Source: a candidate division KSB1 bacterium
GTDB lineage: Bacteria; Zhuqueibacterota; Zhuqueibacteria; Thermofontimicrobiales; Thermofontimicrobiaceae
Direction: 5' to 3'
DNA: 64,000 nt
Assembly (NCBI GenBank): GCA_034506395.1
Contig: JAPDPQ010000020.1
Coordinates: 40,128 to 104,127, forward strand
The notes under the pieces were generated by a model that made no database searches, was not told the origin of the DNA, and saw nothing but the letters and a program-made list of their open reading frames with translations. Shown here in pieces: positions 44,968 through 53,017 of the stretch. Numbering within the stretch: position 1 is the stretch's first letter; each line of letters starts with the position of its first letter. Position numbers and translations under genes: made by a program.

Positions 44968-45258
44968 ATGAAAAGGCTAAAAGAAATTCAAAATGTTTTA
45001 AACAACAATAGATCGACCTTAGATTCCAGATTTAAGGTCAAAAAAATCGGAATTTTTGGCTCTTTGATACGGGGTGAAGCAAGAGAACAGAGTGACATCG
45101 ATATACTTGTTGAACTTTATGAGCCAATCGGCTGGGATTTTGTCGAGTTAAAAGATTTCCTGGAAACGATCTTACAGAAACCAGTAGATCTGGTTACAAA
45201 GAATTCATTAAAACAGTTGATTCGTGAACAAATCCTGAACGAGGTAATTTATACATGA
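44968..45258 (+). CDS. MntA-type minimal nucleotidyltransferase
   Basis: This 96-residue protein has the nucleotidyltransferase motif IGIFGSLIRGEAREQSDIDIL, with GS and DxD residues for metal-bound NTP. In MNT/HEPN pairs of this type the MNT acts as antitoxin by adding AMP to a Tyr of the HEPN toxin. The HEPN gene overlaps its end by 4 nt. The motif is intact, so the antitoxin half seems functional. Confidence 0.9.
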   Translation: MKRLKEIQNVLNNNRSTLDSRFKVKKIGIFGSLIRGEAREQSDIDILVELYEPIGWDFVELKDFLETILQKPVDLVTKNSLKQLIREQILNEVIYT

Positions 45259-45612
45259 TCAAAAGGACTTATAGGCTGTATTTGAATGATATTATCCAGG
45301 CAATGAACAAAATTGAAAAGTACTCGCAGGGTTTAGATTATGATTCTTTTGTTAACAATGATATGGTTGTCGATGCAGTGCTGAGAAATATTGAAGTCAT
45401 TGGCGAGGCGGCAACCCAAATCCCAGAAAATGTGAGGCAACAATACTCACACATCCCCTAAAAAAATTATTGTATTAAGAAACATTGTCATTCATGAATA
45501 TTTTGGCGTAGACCTCGACAACATCTGGACAATAGTAGCTGAAAATATTCCAGAAACAAAACCACAGTTAGAAGATATGTTTGAAGAATTGCAGAAGAAA
45601 GAACACCCATGA
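45255..45612 (+). pseudogene. HEPN (DUF86) RNase toxin gene with a frameshift before its active site
   Basis: Codons from ATG 45255 give a normal HEPN N-terminus (IKRTYRLYLNDIIQAMNKIE, IEVIGEAATQIPENV) but stop at TAA 45459. The rest of the protein continues in the +1 frame from about 45457: KKIIVLRNIVIHEYFGVD carries the RxxxxH catalytic motif, and the frame ends at TGA 45610. Removing one C from CCCC (45455-45458) would give a continuous protein of about 118 residues, ...SHIPKKIIVLRN.... The toxin is therefore probably inactive as read here, unless this is a sequencing error or recoding. The stop overlaps the ATG of the next gene. Confidence 0.8.
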
Positions 45613-45956
45613 AAAAAATCGCCCTATTCGCCTTCAACGGAGAGCCGATGTGCTTCGTCCACGTGCTGCTCAATGCTCTGGATATGAAAGAAAAAGGATA
45701 CGACGTGCGAGTTATTATCGAAGGGTCGGCGACCAAATTGGTGGAGGAACTTGCGGATCCGACCAAGCCGTTCGCCAATCTCTATCAAAAAGTCAAAGAC
45801 CAGGGATTGATCGACTGCGTGTGCAAAGCCTGCTCTGCGAAGATGAATTCATTGAATGCAGCGATGGCGCAGCACCTGCCGCTGTGCGATGAACTGATGG
45901 GACATCCGAGCATGGCGAAATATATGGAGCAGGGATTCGAGATTATTACATTTTGA
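45609..45956 (+). CDS. Small DsrE-family protein
   Basis: This 115-residue protein, beginning KKIALFAFNGEPMCFVHVLL, has the DsrE-type Rossmann-like start and a cysteine-containing CVCKACSAKM segment (about residues 75-84). Proteins of this group are small sulfur-carrier-like proteins of unknown role. Its ATG overlaps the stop of the HEPN gene by 4 nt (ATGA), which is odd for a functionally unrelated gene and may reflect an old operon. Confidence 0.8.
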   Translation: MKKIALFAFNGEPMCFVHVLLNALDMKEKGYDVRVIIEGSATKLVEELADPTKPFANLYQKVKDQGLIDCVCKACSAKMNSLNAAMAQHLPLCDELMGHPSMAKYMEQGFEIITF

Positions 45957-45957
45957 T

Positions 45958-46046
45958 TGTAGGACAGGATGCCATCCTGTCCTACAATGTAGGACAAGAT
46001 GCTATCTTGTCCAGATCAGTAAGGCAAGATGCCATCTTGCCCTACA
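45958..46046. repeat. Three TAGGACAGG/AGGCAAGAT palindromes
   Basis: Three consecutive palindromes follow the DsrE stop: GTAGGACAGGATGCC with its complement, then a TAGGACAAGAT unit, then an AAGGCAAGATGCC unit. The third unit overlaps the apparent 5' end of the next small gene. Confidence 0.8.
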
Positions 46047-46220
46047 GATCCCAAAATAATGGGAGGACGTGCCTGCATTCGAGGCATGAGGATTACCGTT
46101 GCTTTGATTGTGAATCTGTTTTCTAATGGCATGTCTGTAGAAGAGATTCTCGAGGATTATCCCTATTTGGAAGAAGAAGATATTAAGCAGGCTTTAAAAT
46201 TTTCAGCGGCAACTTTTTGA
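46029..46220 (+). pseudogene. DUF433 antitoxin gene with its 5' end replaced by a repeat
   Basis: From codon 7 onward (TDPKIMGGRACIRGMRITVALI, then YPYLEEEDIKQALKF) the protein matches DUF433, a small DNA-binding antitoxin. The first six codons come from the palindromic repeat at 46021-46046, so the normal start region has been overwritten and the ATG at 46029 is accidental. It may still be translated. There is no PIN-type toxin (DUF5615) partner next to it. Confidence 0.7.
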
Positions 46221-46417
46221 CAAAATCTGTTAGGCATCTGCAAGGTGTCAAATTTTAAGTCATTGCGAGAATCCGTCCCCCGACTGGCGGACGGAGAAGG
46301 AGCAATCCGCTTTACTAAAGAGTTGACAGATTCCTCACCGCCGATTGGCGGTTCGGAATGACAGGCTTTCTCATTTTGCATGTGTGAAAAAATCTGGTTA
46401 GAGGGAGAAAATTAAAA
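46221..46417. repeat. Hairpin repeat with nested CCGCC palindromes
   Basis: A long hairpin (about 46258-46362) has a left end GTCATTGCGAGAATC and a right end GGTTCGGAATGAC. The CCGACTGGCGG and CCGCCGATTGGCGG palindromes are nested in the left and right arms. No gene is seen. Confidence 0.75.
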
Positions 46418-47872
46418 TTGAAAATTCCATTGATTATTTTTTTAACCATTCTATTAGCGACGGCATTTTCGTACGCCCAAACCTTCAGCGACGCCACCCA
46501 ATCCTGCATTGATTGCCACGAGAGCATCCAGCCTGGCATCGTGCAGGACTGGCTGAGCAGCCGCCATGCGAAAATGACACCTGCCGAGGCGCTGAAAAAA
46601 ACAAAGCTGGAGCGCCGCATTTCCAATGAGAGCGTTCCCGCTGAACTGGCAAATAGCGTGGTCGGCTGCTTTGAATGTCATGGGCTGAATACGGAAAAGC
46701 ATCAGGACAGCTTCGAGCATTTCGATTATAAAATCAATGTAGTCGTCTCGCCGAAGGATTGCCAGACCTGCCATCCCGTGGAGGTAGAGCAATATTCGAC
46801 GAGCACCAAAGCGCACGCCATCGGCAATTTGGCCCAGAATCCGATTTACGATTCATTGGTGGAAACCACTGTCAGTCCCAAGACCATCGAGGGGGATAAA
46901 ATCGTTCAGGGCCAAGCCTCCCATTTCACCAGGCGGGAGACCTGCTTTGGCTGCCATGGCACCACGGTGGAGGTGAAAGGCATGAAAACGATCAGCGCCG
47001 AGCTGGGCGATGTGGAAGTGCCCGATCTGACAGGCTGGCCCAACCAGGGGGTGGGACGGATCAATCCTGATGGCAGCATGGGCGCTTGCACCTCATGCCA
47101 TCCTCGACATGCGTTTTCATTGGTCGATGCCCGCAAGCCGTACACCTGCAGCCAGTGCCATCTCGAGCCCGACGTCCCTGCCTACAATGTTTATAAAGAG
47201 AGCAAGCACGGGAACATCTTTTTCGCTCGGGGCCACGGCTGGAACTTTGACAGTGTGCCATGGGTTATAAGTAAAGATTTTCAAGCGCCGTCATGTACGG
47301 TTTGCCATAGTTCTTTGATCACAACTCCCGAGGGCAAGGTGGTGGCGGTACGGACGCACAATTTCGATTCCCGCATCTGGGAGCGGATTTTCGGCCTGAT
47401 TTATAGCCATCCCCAGCCGAAAAGCGGTGCGACGCACATCATCAAAAACGCCGATGGATTGCCACTGCCCACGACGTTCGACAATCGCCAGGCTTCGGAT
47501 TTTTTGATCAGCCAGCCTGAAGCGAAAACCCGACAGGGTCAGATGGAAAAAATCTGCCAGAGTTGTCATTCCACGGATTGGGTGCAAAAGCATTTTGAGA
47601 AATTCGATAATACAAATAAAGAAACCAACGGCATGGTATTAGCGGCGACCCAATTATTGCAAAAAGCCTGGGACAAAAAGATTGCTGATAATAAAAATCC
47701 CTTCGATGAAACGATCGAGCTGAAATGGGTGCAACAGTGGCTATTCTATGCCAATTCGGTCCGCTATTCTTCAGCCATGACAGGTGCGCCTGATTATGCG
47801 TCGTTTAAAAATGGCTGGTGGTATTTGACGAAGACGCTCAGGGAGATGAAAGATAAAATAGAAAAGAAATAG
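46418..47872 (+). CDS. Octaheme cytochrome c, hydroxylamine oxidoreductase-like
   Basis: This 484-residue protein starts at TTG 46418 with GAGGGAG about 9 nt upstream. A signal peptide ends near FSYAQTF. Eight CxxCH heme motifs are visible in order: CIDCH, CFECH, CQTCH, CFGCH, CTSCH, CSQCH, CTVCH and CQSCH. The number and length match the HAO/ONR-like multiheme family. The C-terminal NSVRYSSAMTGAP region lies where the HAO crosslinking Tyr sits, but I cannot tell whether a P460 forms. Members without the crosslink reduce nitrite or hydroxylamine. It should sit in the periplasm and exchange electrons with a quinol-linked cytochrome, which is not in the window. Confidence 0.9.
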   Translation: MKIPLIIFLTILLATAFSYAQTFSDATQSCIDCHESIQPGIVQDWLSSRHAKMTPAEALKKTKLERRISNESVPAELANSVVGCFECHGLNTEKHQDSFEHFDYKINVVVSPKDCQTCHPVEVEQYSTSTKAHAIGNLAQNPIYDSLVETTVSPKTIEGDKIVQGQASHFTRRETCFGCHGTTVEVKGMKTISAELGDVEVPDLTGWPNQGVGRINPDGSMGACTSCHPRHAFSLVDARKPYTCSQCHLEPDVPAYNVYKESKHGNIFFARGHGWNFDSVPWVISKDFQAPSCTVCHSSLITTPEGKVVAVRTHNFDSRIWERIFGLIYSHPQPKSGATHIIKNADGLPLPTTFDNRQASDFLISQPEAKTRQGQMEKICQSCHSTDWVQKHFEKFDNTNKETNGMVLAATQLLQKAWDKKIADNKNPFDETIELKWVQQWLFYANSVRYSSAMTGAPDYASFKNGWWYLTKTLREMKDKIEKK

Positions 47873-47892
47873 TATTTATTTCATAGGATGAT

Positions 47893-48138
47893 ATGGAAAC
47901 GATTCGACAAATAATTAGAACGCCACGGAATCACGAGATTAAAATTACCATTCCTCACTACATCCCAGAAGATTCCCCTGTGGAAGTTCTATTAATTTTC
48001 AAGGAACGCAGGGATGATTTTGAGAGAAAGATCAATCAGCTAAAAATGGCAGTTAATGATGAGCTGTTCATGAAAGATCTTGAAGAAGTTGCATCGGATT
48101 TTAAGGCGGTTGATTTAGAGGATTGGAAGGAATCGTGA
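47893..48138 (+). CDS. Small antitoxin-like protein of a MazF module
   Basis: This 81-residue protein, beginning METIRQIIRTPRNHEIKITI, ends in an acidic tail (EEVASDFKAVDLEDW) like those antitoxins use to block MazF. Its stop codon overlaps the start of the MazF-like gene (GTGA). The DNA-binding part looks like a short SpoVT/AbrB-like or DUF2281 type, not classified with certainty. The start follows an AGGATGAT sequence. Confidence 0.75.
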   Translation: METIRQIIRTPRNHEIKITIPHYIPEDSPVEVLLIFKERRDDFERKINQLKMAVNDELFMKDLEEVASDFKAVDLEDWKES

Positions 48139-48485
48139 CCAATTTTAGGTGGCATATTTTCCTGGCTAATCTTGATCCTGTTATTGGTTCAGAGCAAGGC
48201 AACACTCGGCCTGTTCTGGTGATTAGCGAAGAAGAAATCAACCAAATATTGCCTGTTGTCAACGTCTTACCAATTACTTCAAGAAAACCAGGTCGCCAGA
48301 TTTATGCAAATGAAGTACTGATACCTGCTGGAACTGCTGGCTTAGAGAGGGAATCGATAATCTTATGCTATCAAATTAGGACATTAGATAAAGTACGCTT
48401 AACAAAATTGATTGGCAAAATCGAAAGCTATGAGTTGCGACAAAGTATTTTAGATGCGCTAAATTTTCAATTAGGACTTACATAG
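48135..48485 (+). CDS. mazF: MazF/PemK-family endoribonuclease toxin
   Basis: From GTG 48135, which overlaps the antitoxin stop, the protein has 116 residues; a TTG 12 nt upstream is a possible alternative. WHIFLANLDPVIGSEQGNTRP and VLVISEEEI are standard MazF motifs, and the conserved Arg in TRPVLV and ITSRKPG are catalytic-site candidates. It should cut mRNA at specific short sites when the antitoxin is lost. Confidence 0.88.
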   Translation: MTNFRWHIFLANLDPVIGSEQGNTRPVLVISEEEINQILPVVNVLPITSRKPGRQIYANEVLIPAGTAGLERESIILCYQIRTLDKVRLTKLIGKIESYELRQSILDALNFQLGLT

Positions 48486-48529
48486 AAATTGTAAGTGAAT
48501 GATATATTAGCTAACCGAAAGGATCCTGT

Positions 48530-49069
48530 ATGACTGCACAAAAAGCCGATCTTCAGGCCCTGCAATTGGCGTTGAAGATGGAAACCGATGGTTATAATTT
48601 TTTCAAAGATGCAGCCACACGTGCCCAAAATCCACTCACCAAAGAGGCATTCGAGTATTTCGCCAAATGGGAGCTGGAGCATGTGGAGTTCATCAAAAAG
48701 ATGTATCAAAAGTTGAACGACACGGGCGAGTGGCTGTCAGTGGAATTGATGAACCAGAAAGTGGGCGATGCGGCGGTGGCGATCAAGACGATTTTCAAGC
48801 AAAAGCATGAAGAGATCGACAAGCACGTGAAGGTTGCCACCAGCGATCTGGAAGCTTACGTTCTGGCTCGAGATATTGAAGATAAGGCGACTGTCTTTTA
48901 TAAACAGAAGGCGGACGCTGCTGCCGATCCCTCGGCCAAGAAGTTCTTCACTTTTATGATCGACGTCGAGCGAGAGCATTATAATATTCTCAATAATTCG
49001 TATCGTTATCTCCAAAATCCGTCGCTTTATAATCTGGAGGAGGAGAATTGGATGTTTGATGGAGGCTAA
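48530..49069 (+). CDS. Rubrerythrin-like ferritin-like diiron protein
   Basis: This 179-residue protein has four helices with Glu/His pairs expected for a diiron site: KMETDGYNFF, WELEHVEF, ARDIEDKATVFY and DVEREHYNIL. It lacks a C-terminal rubredoxin domain, so it is a rubrerythrin-family protein without the rubredoxin part. Such proteins help to remove peroxide or store iron in anaerobes. A GAAAGGATC ribosome site precedes the ATG. Ferredoxin, peroxiredoxin and ferritin genes in the window point to an oxygen-sensitive organism. Confidence 0.88.
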   Translation: MTAQKADLQALQLALKMETDGYNFFKDAATRAQNPLTKEAFEYFAKWELEHVEFIKKMYQKLNDTGEWLSVELMNQKVGDAAVAIKTIFKQKHEEIDKHVKVATSDLEAYVLARDIEDKATVFYKQKADAAADPSAKKFFTFMIDVEREHYNILNNSYRYLQNPSLYNLEEENWMFDGG

Positions 49070-49131
49070 ATCGATTTTAGATTTACGATTTCGGATTTTA
49101 GAATTAGATCAATCTACCTGAATATAATTTT

Positions 49132-49204
49132 GACATCCCTCTGAATTCCCGTTCAAAGGGGCACTTTTTAAATTCCCCCTTTGAGGGGGGCCAGAGGGGA
49201 TGTA
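49132..49204. repeat. C-run/G-run hairpin element
   Basis: The element begins ACATCCCTCTGAATTCCC, contains GTTCAAAGGGG and CCCCCTTTGAGGGGGG, and ends GGGGATGTA. It is a degenerate relative of the element that breaks the gene at 10116. Confidence 0.6.
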
Positions 49205-49269
49205 AAATCTAATAGGACCAGACAACTTCAATTTACCAAATAAAATTAAATCAAATGAGGAGTCAACGT

Positions 49270-49455
49270 ATGAAAGCTATGGTCGATCCTGATCTCTGCA
49301 CTGGCTGTGAGCTTTGTGTGAGCACCTGCCCCGAGGTATTTGAGATGGACGGCGACGTGGCCAAGGCTATTGTCGATGTCGTCCCGCCCGATTCGGAAGA
49401 CTGCGCTCGTGAAGCGGCTGAGGATTGTCCAGCAGAGGCAATTAAAATCGAATAG
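49270..49455 (+). CDS. Small Thermotoga-type [4Fe-4S] ferredoxin
   Basis: This 61-residue protein starts at ATG 49270 with GAGGAG 7 nt upstream; ATG 49255 would overlap the ribosome site. CTGCELCVSTCPEVF provides CxxCxxCxxxCP, and the later DCPAEAI provides the fourth ligand. Cys45 could pair with Cys20 as in the T. maritima type, in which Cys10, 13, 16 and 51 bind one cluster. It is a generic low-potential electron carrier. Confidence 0.9.
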   Translation: MKAMVDPDLCTGCELCVSTCPEVFEMDGDVAKAIVDVVPPDSEDCAREAAEDCPAEAIKIE

Positions 49456-49813
49456 CTCATTGCTTTTCAAGTTTTAATTATCCTGATCGTCAATAGATGC
49501 TGGATGCAGCTCGGCTGGTCCAGCATCTTGATTATTTAGGTTGCTGAATTTGTCCTATTTTTAGGACAGGATGCCATCCTGTCCTACAATTTAAAAATTT
49601 TCGGAGAATGAACTTGTCCAATTCGCCGCATCTTTCATCCTCGATCTTCATCGAATTGGGCAGCTCCACCATGGCATCTGCTATCCCACATTCAAATAAA
49701 ACGACCGAATTCGCAGCACGAGGAGAACGTGGCGTTCACCTGCGACAAGACGGTCATGTTCCCTTGCCGCCGATTCTTTACCGTTCATATTCAATATTGA
49801 GGTTATTTTTATT
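49456..49813. other. Gap with one palindrome and doubtful small frames
   Basis: This 358-bp gap carries one TAGGACAGGATGCC palindrome (49562-49589). Coding-like short frames are present on the + strand (for example 49608-49817, 69 codons), but the start is poor and no domain is recognised. I suspect the remains of a gene but cannot name it. Confidence 0.4.
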
Positions 49814-50011
49814 ATGAAAATCAAAATAGATGGCATGTCCTGCCAGCACTGCAAGATGGCCGTGGAAAAAGCATTGTCAAAGGTGCCTGGCGTGAAATCC
49901 TATTCCGTCGATCTGGATAAGGGGGAAGCCCAGGTCAGCGGTAATCCAGAGGCGCAATCAGTAATTGATGCGATTGATAAGATAGGTTATCGAGCGAAAT
50001 TGATAGAATAA
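49814..50011 (+). CDS. Heavy-metal-associated (HMA) domain protein, CopZ-like
   Basis: This 65-residue protein has MSCQHCKMAVEKAL, the metal-binding CxxC motif of HMA proteins, and the expected beta-alpha-beta-beta-alpha-beta length. It should bind Cu(I) or Zn(II) and hand it to a P-type ATPase; none is in the window. TTGAGGTT lies upstream of the ATG as a ribosome site. Confidence 0.9.
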   Translation: MKIKIDGMSCQHCKMAVEKALSKVPGVKSYSVDLDKGEAQVSGNPEAQSVIDAIDKIGYRAKLIE

Positions 50012-50240
50012 AGATGCACTCCACTTTAGCTGTGTATCTAAAACATCAAAAAGTAGATGTCATTCCGAACGAATCCGCCAATTGGCGGAGGAGTGAGGAA
50101 TCTCTCAATTAAACGGAATCAATTACTTGTACAGATTCCTCACTTCGTTCGGAATGACAGGTCTTATCTAAGATTTTCATTTTCGCACAGTTCGTGAAAG
50201 TGGCGTTTGTTTTTCTTGTCCTTCATAAGGAAAACCAATC
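50012..50240. repeat. TCATTCC hairpin with nested palindrome
   Basis: A hairpin element (about 50059-50160) has ends TGTCATTCCGAACG and CGTTCGGAATGACA, with the CCGCCAATTGGCGG palindrome nested in its left arm at 50075-50088. No gene is seen. Confidence 0.75.
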
Positions 50241-51266
50241 ATGTTCAAAATAGAATTCCTGAAGCAAAAAGTCATGCGGACCGTGGTGTATACATTGCTT
50301 CCTGTCACGGTCGCTGCGGTTTACTTTTTCGGCTGGCGCAGTCTGGCGATGGTGGTGCTGTCGGTCATCAGTTGCGTGATCACTGAATGGCTATTTGTTC
50401 GGGGCGCCAATGGCAAAGTTTCCGAAGCCGTCTTCGTCACCGCATTTCTCTACGCCCTATCTTTGCCGCCCACGCTACCGCTGTACATGGTGGTCATTGG
50501 AGCGGTCTTTGCCATCACATTCGGCAAAATGGCGTTCGGCGGCTTTGGCAATAATGTGTTCAATCCCGCCATGGTCGGTAGGGCGTTTGTCTATATCACT
50601 TTTCCGATTCAAATGACCAATCGCTGGATTCCCGCTGCCAATTTCTCGGATTTTCCAGGGGGATTTGCTGCTTGGCAATTTCACACCACGCCCGATTATC
50701 TTTCGGCCATCACAGAAGCCACGCCGCAAATTGCATACAAAGAAGGCGCTGCCAATTTGCCCAGCTATCTTCAATTGCTATTTGGCAACATCAATGGTCA
50801 ATTCGAGCGACTGGGTGAGACGACCCTCATCGGCGCAGGCTCGATGGGAGAGGTTTCGGCCATTTTGCTGCTGATCGGTGGGCTATATCTAGTTTACAAA
50901 AAAGCGGCTAATTGGCGGTTGGTGGTCAGCTTTTTTGTGACCTATCTGGTTTTCGATGGCATCCTTCATCTGATCGTTCCTGCCAAAGTGCCGAATCTGC
51001 TGTTCGGTCTTTTGGCAGGCTCGACCATGATGGGCGGATTTTTCATCGTGACCGACCCTGTTTCGGCGCCCAAGCAGGACTTCACCCGTTATGTTTACGG
51101 CGCCATGATTGCCATTTTTACCATCATCATCAAATCGTTTGCCTTGTTTTCGGGCGGATTGACGTTTGGCGTGCTATTGGGCAACATGTTTGGGCCGTTG
51201 ATTGATTTTTATGTGAAAAGTTATAAGGATAAAAAGAAAGCGCTTTCAGTGAGCAGTAAACAGTGA
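50241..51266 (+). CDS. nqrB: Na+-translocating NADH:quinone oxidoreductase subunit B (NqrB/RnfD family)
   Basis: This 341-residue membrane protein is shorter than typical NqrB (about 410). Family motifs are VFNPAMVGRAFVY, GSMGEVSAI and TDPVSAPKQ, and TEATPQIAYK lies where the covalent-FMN Thr occurs. Downstream genes are of NqrC, D, E and F type rather than Rnf, so NqrB is favoured over RnfD. No nqrA lies upstream. The last residues (SVSSKQ) are encoded by the start of a CAGTGATCAGTAATC array. An AAGGAAAACC ribosome site precedes the ATG. Confidence 0.9.
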   Translation: MFKIEFLKQKVMRTVVYTLLPVTVAAVYFFGWRSLAMVVLSVISCVITEWLFVRGANGKVSEAVFVTAFLYALSLPPTLPLYMVVIGAVFAITFGKMAFGGFGNNVFNPAMVGRAFVYITFPIQMTNRWIPAANFSDFPGGFAAWQFHTTPDYLSAITEATPQIAYKEGAANLPSYLQLLFGNINGQFERLGETTLIGAGSMGEVSAILLLIGGLYLVYKKAANWRLVVSFFVTYLVFDGILHLIVPAKVPNLLFGLLAGSTMMGGFFIVTDPVSAPKQDFTRYVYGAMIAIFTIIIKSFALFSGGLTFGVLLGNMFGPLIDFYVKSYKDKKKALSVSSKQ

Positions 51267-51695
51267 TCAGTGTCTCAGTGATCAGTGATCAGTGATCAGT
51301 AATCAGTAATCAGTAATCAGTGATCAGTGATCAGTGATCAGTAACAAATGGAAGTTAGTAAAGTGTTTCGTATTCGGTTTTGAACTAAAACCACCGAGTT
51401 TTATTAATAGCGTCATTCCGAACGAAGTGAGGAATCTGTAACAGAATTATCAGACTATAAGATTTCTCTCCGCCAATTAGAGAATAGAGATGACAGAAAG
51501 ATGAGTTTTTATTCAAGCACGAATTAAAGTTGAAACATATCGTTTCATGGCGGCGATCAGTCTGCCGACTTAGAAACGGAAACGAAGCAATCTGCTAATT
51601 TGAAAAGATTTCTTCTCAGCCAAAAGCAGTATCGCAAGGACGAGGATAATTCAGATTCTTTACCAAGATTAAATACAAAATTAAGAGTATATCCA
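51267..51695. repeat. CAGTGATCAGTAATCAG array and a TCATTCC element
   Basis: From 51250 to 51345 the sequence is an array of degenerate 7-8 nt units (CAGTGATCAGTGATC, CAGTAATCAG). A TCATTCC hairpin follows (about 51412-51495) with partly matched arms. The remaining DNA up to the nqrC start contains a frame open from 51600 that is not used. No gene is seen. Confidence 0.75.
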
Positions 51696-52466
51696 ATGAA
51701 AAAAGGGCTATTCACTATTTTATTCATGGTCGTCGTGACCATCGTCTTTATTTCGGCGCTGGCGTCGATCAATGAGCTATCGAAAGAGCGGGTTTTGCAG
51801 AACGCCAGGATCGATCAATACAAATCGATCCTTTATGCGTTCGATATCTTCCCAGAGAAGATTAGCGAGCAAGAGCTGGGGCTAACCAGCACCACCAACG
51901 ATATCCCGTGGAAACAGGACGAAATCCTCAGGGCAGTGCAAAGCCAGATCCGAACGGTGAAACTCCCCGTTACGGCCGAGCAGGCTCAATTATTAAAAGA
52001 TAGCTTTCTCACAGTGAAAGATTCGGTGGAGATTTTCGTGCGAACCAATGAGCGAGGCGAGCCCATCGCCTACGGTTTTCCGCTGCGAGGCAAGGGCTTG
52101 TGGGGTACGATTACCGCCTTTGGGGTGATCTCTGCTGATCTGAAAAAAATGATCGGCATTGATTTCACCGAGCAGGTAGAAACTCCAGGCCTGGGCGCCC
52201 GCATCACCGAAATCGAATTCAAATATTTCTTCCGCAATCTCGATCTGAGCCGCTTTCATGATCCAGCCTCGCCCACTCCTCCTTTGGTGCTGGTCAAAAA
52301 GAAGGACAAGACCAATCGGGAGGAATCGACCAACAGCTTCCAGGCCATCACAGGCGCCACCCAGACGGTAAATGGAGTGTTGAAAATGGTAAATACGGAT
52401 TTGCGGTTTTATATCGAGGTGATTCGGGGGAATGAGGCAATGGTAAAAAATGGAGTGGTGGAGTGA
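51696..52466 (+). CDS. nqrC: NqrC-like subunit with covalent FMN
   Basis: This 256-residue protein starts at ATG 51696; the frame from 51600 includes 32 unlikely residues. An N-terminal anchor helix (LFTILFMVVVTIVF) is followed by a periplasmic domain with RGKGLWGTITAF, TPGLGARI and the flavinylation motif TGATQTVNG (Thr in the SGAT-like site). The last codons (KNGVVE and stop) are encoded by the beginning of a GGAGTGATGG array. It accepts electrons within the Na+-NQR complex. Confidence 0.9.
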   Translation: MKKGLFTILFMVVVTIVFISALASINELSKERVLQNARIDQYKSILYAFDIFPEKISEQELGLTSTTNDIPWKQDEILRAVQSQIRTVKLPVTAEQAQLLKDSFLTVKDSVEIFVRTNERGEPIAYGFPLRGKGLWGTITAFGVISADLKKMIGIDFTEQVETPGLGARITEIEFKYFFRNLDLSRFHDPASPTPPLVLVKKKDKTNREESTNSFQAITGATQTVNGVLKMVNTDLRFYIEVIRGNEAMVKNGVVE

Positions 52467-52545
52467 TGGAGTGGTGGAGTGATGGAGTAGTGGAGTGTTG
52501 GAGCAGGGGAGTATTGGAGTACTGAAATAATGGAGTTTTGGAGGA
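52464..52545. repeat. GGAGTGATGG array, left arm of an inverted pair
   Basis: Repeating words GGAGTGATGGAGTGGTGG, GGAGTATTGGAGT and TGGAGTTTTGGAG occur at 8-10 nt spacing from the nqrC stop. The reverse complement recurs at 53018-53048 on the far side of the four-helix-bundle gene. Confidence 0.8.
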
Positions 52546-52593
52546 ATCGAGATCGTTGAATATACCAAATTTCGGAACAAGAATAGGGGGTAT

Positions 52594-52992
52594 ATGAAAC
52601 TGGAAGTGTGGCAAAAGTCTATCGAATTGTATCGGATCATCTGGAAAGTCATTTATGAAGATATAAAATTGGACTTCAAACTGCGCTCCCAACTCGCTGA
52701 TGCGGCACAATCAGTTTCCTCAAACATTGCTGAAGGATATAGCCGCCGCTCTATCAAGGAGTATATTCAATTTTTATACATTTCATTATCCTGTTTAGCC
52801 GAAGTCCTGACCCGAATCATTGGCTTGAAAGTCACCAATCAAATAACCGAAGCACAATTCAACATGATCGATTCTTTGCATTATGAAATCGAAAATAAAC
52901 TTCTACGCTTAGTCGAAAGCCTGGAACGAAAACGAGATGACGGCACCTGGGTTGACTACATCTCTGATGAAATAGCGGAGTACAATCCATGA
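52594..52992 (+). CDS. Four-helix-bundle (S23/23S rRNA IVS-type) protein inside the nqr operon
   Basis: This 132-residue protein begins KLEVWQKSIELYRIIW and has QLADAAQSVSSNIAEGYSRRS followed by IQFLYISLSCLAEVLT, the consensus of the four-helix-bundle S23 family. It is intact, unlike the relative at 10116. It lies between nqrC and nqrD, breaking an operon that is normally contiguous. Inverted arrays of GGAGTNNTGG and CTCCAATAC words flank it. AGGGGGTAT lies before the ATG as ribosome site. The protein's role is unknown; proteins of this fold occur with rRNA intervening sequences and with DGR accessory genes. Confidence 0.92.
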   Translation: MKLEVWQKSIELYRIIWKVIYEDIKLDFKLRSQLADAAQSVSSNIAEGYSRRSIKEYIQFLYISLSCLAEVLTRIIGLKVTNQITEAQFNMIDSLHYEIENKLLRLVESLERKRDDGTWVDYISDEIAEYNP

Positions 52993-53017
52993 GAATATTG
53001 TGGCAATCTTTTTCATT

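Noticed and set aside
45455..45612. Programmed +1 frameshift in the HEPN gene
   Set aside because: CCC TAA resembles a shift-prone site, but no stimulatory element is evident and a one-base insertion explains it more simply; kept only as an alternative.
49608..49817. 69-codon frame before the CopZ-like gene
   Set aside because: No domain and it overlaps the next gene by 4 nt; it may be a relic in another frame but I could not support a product.
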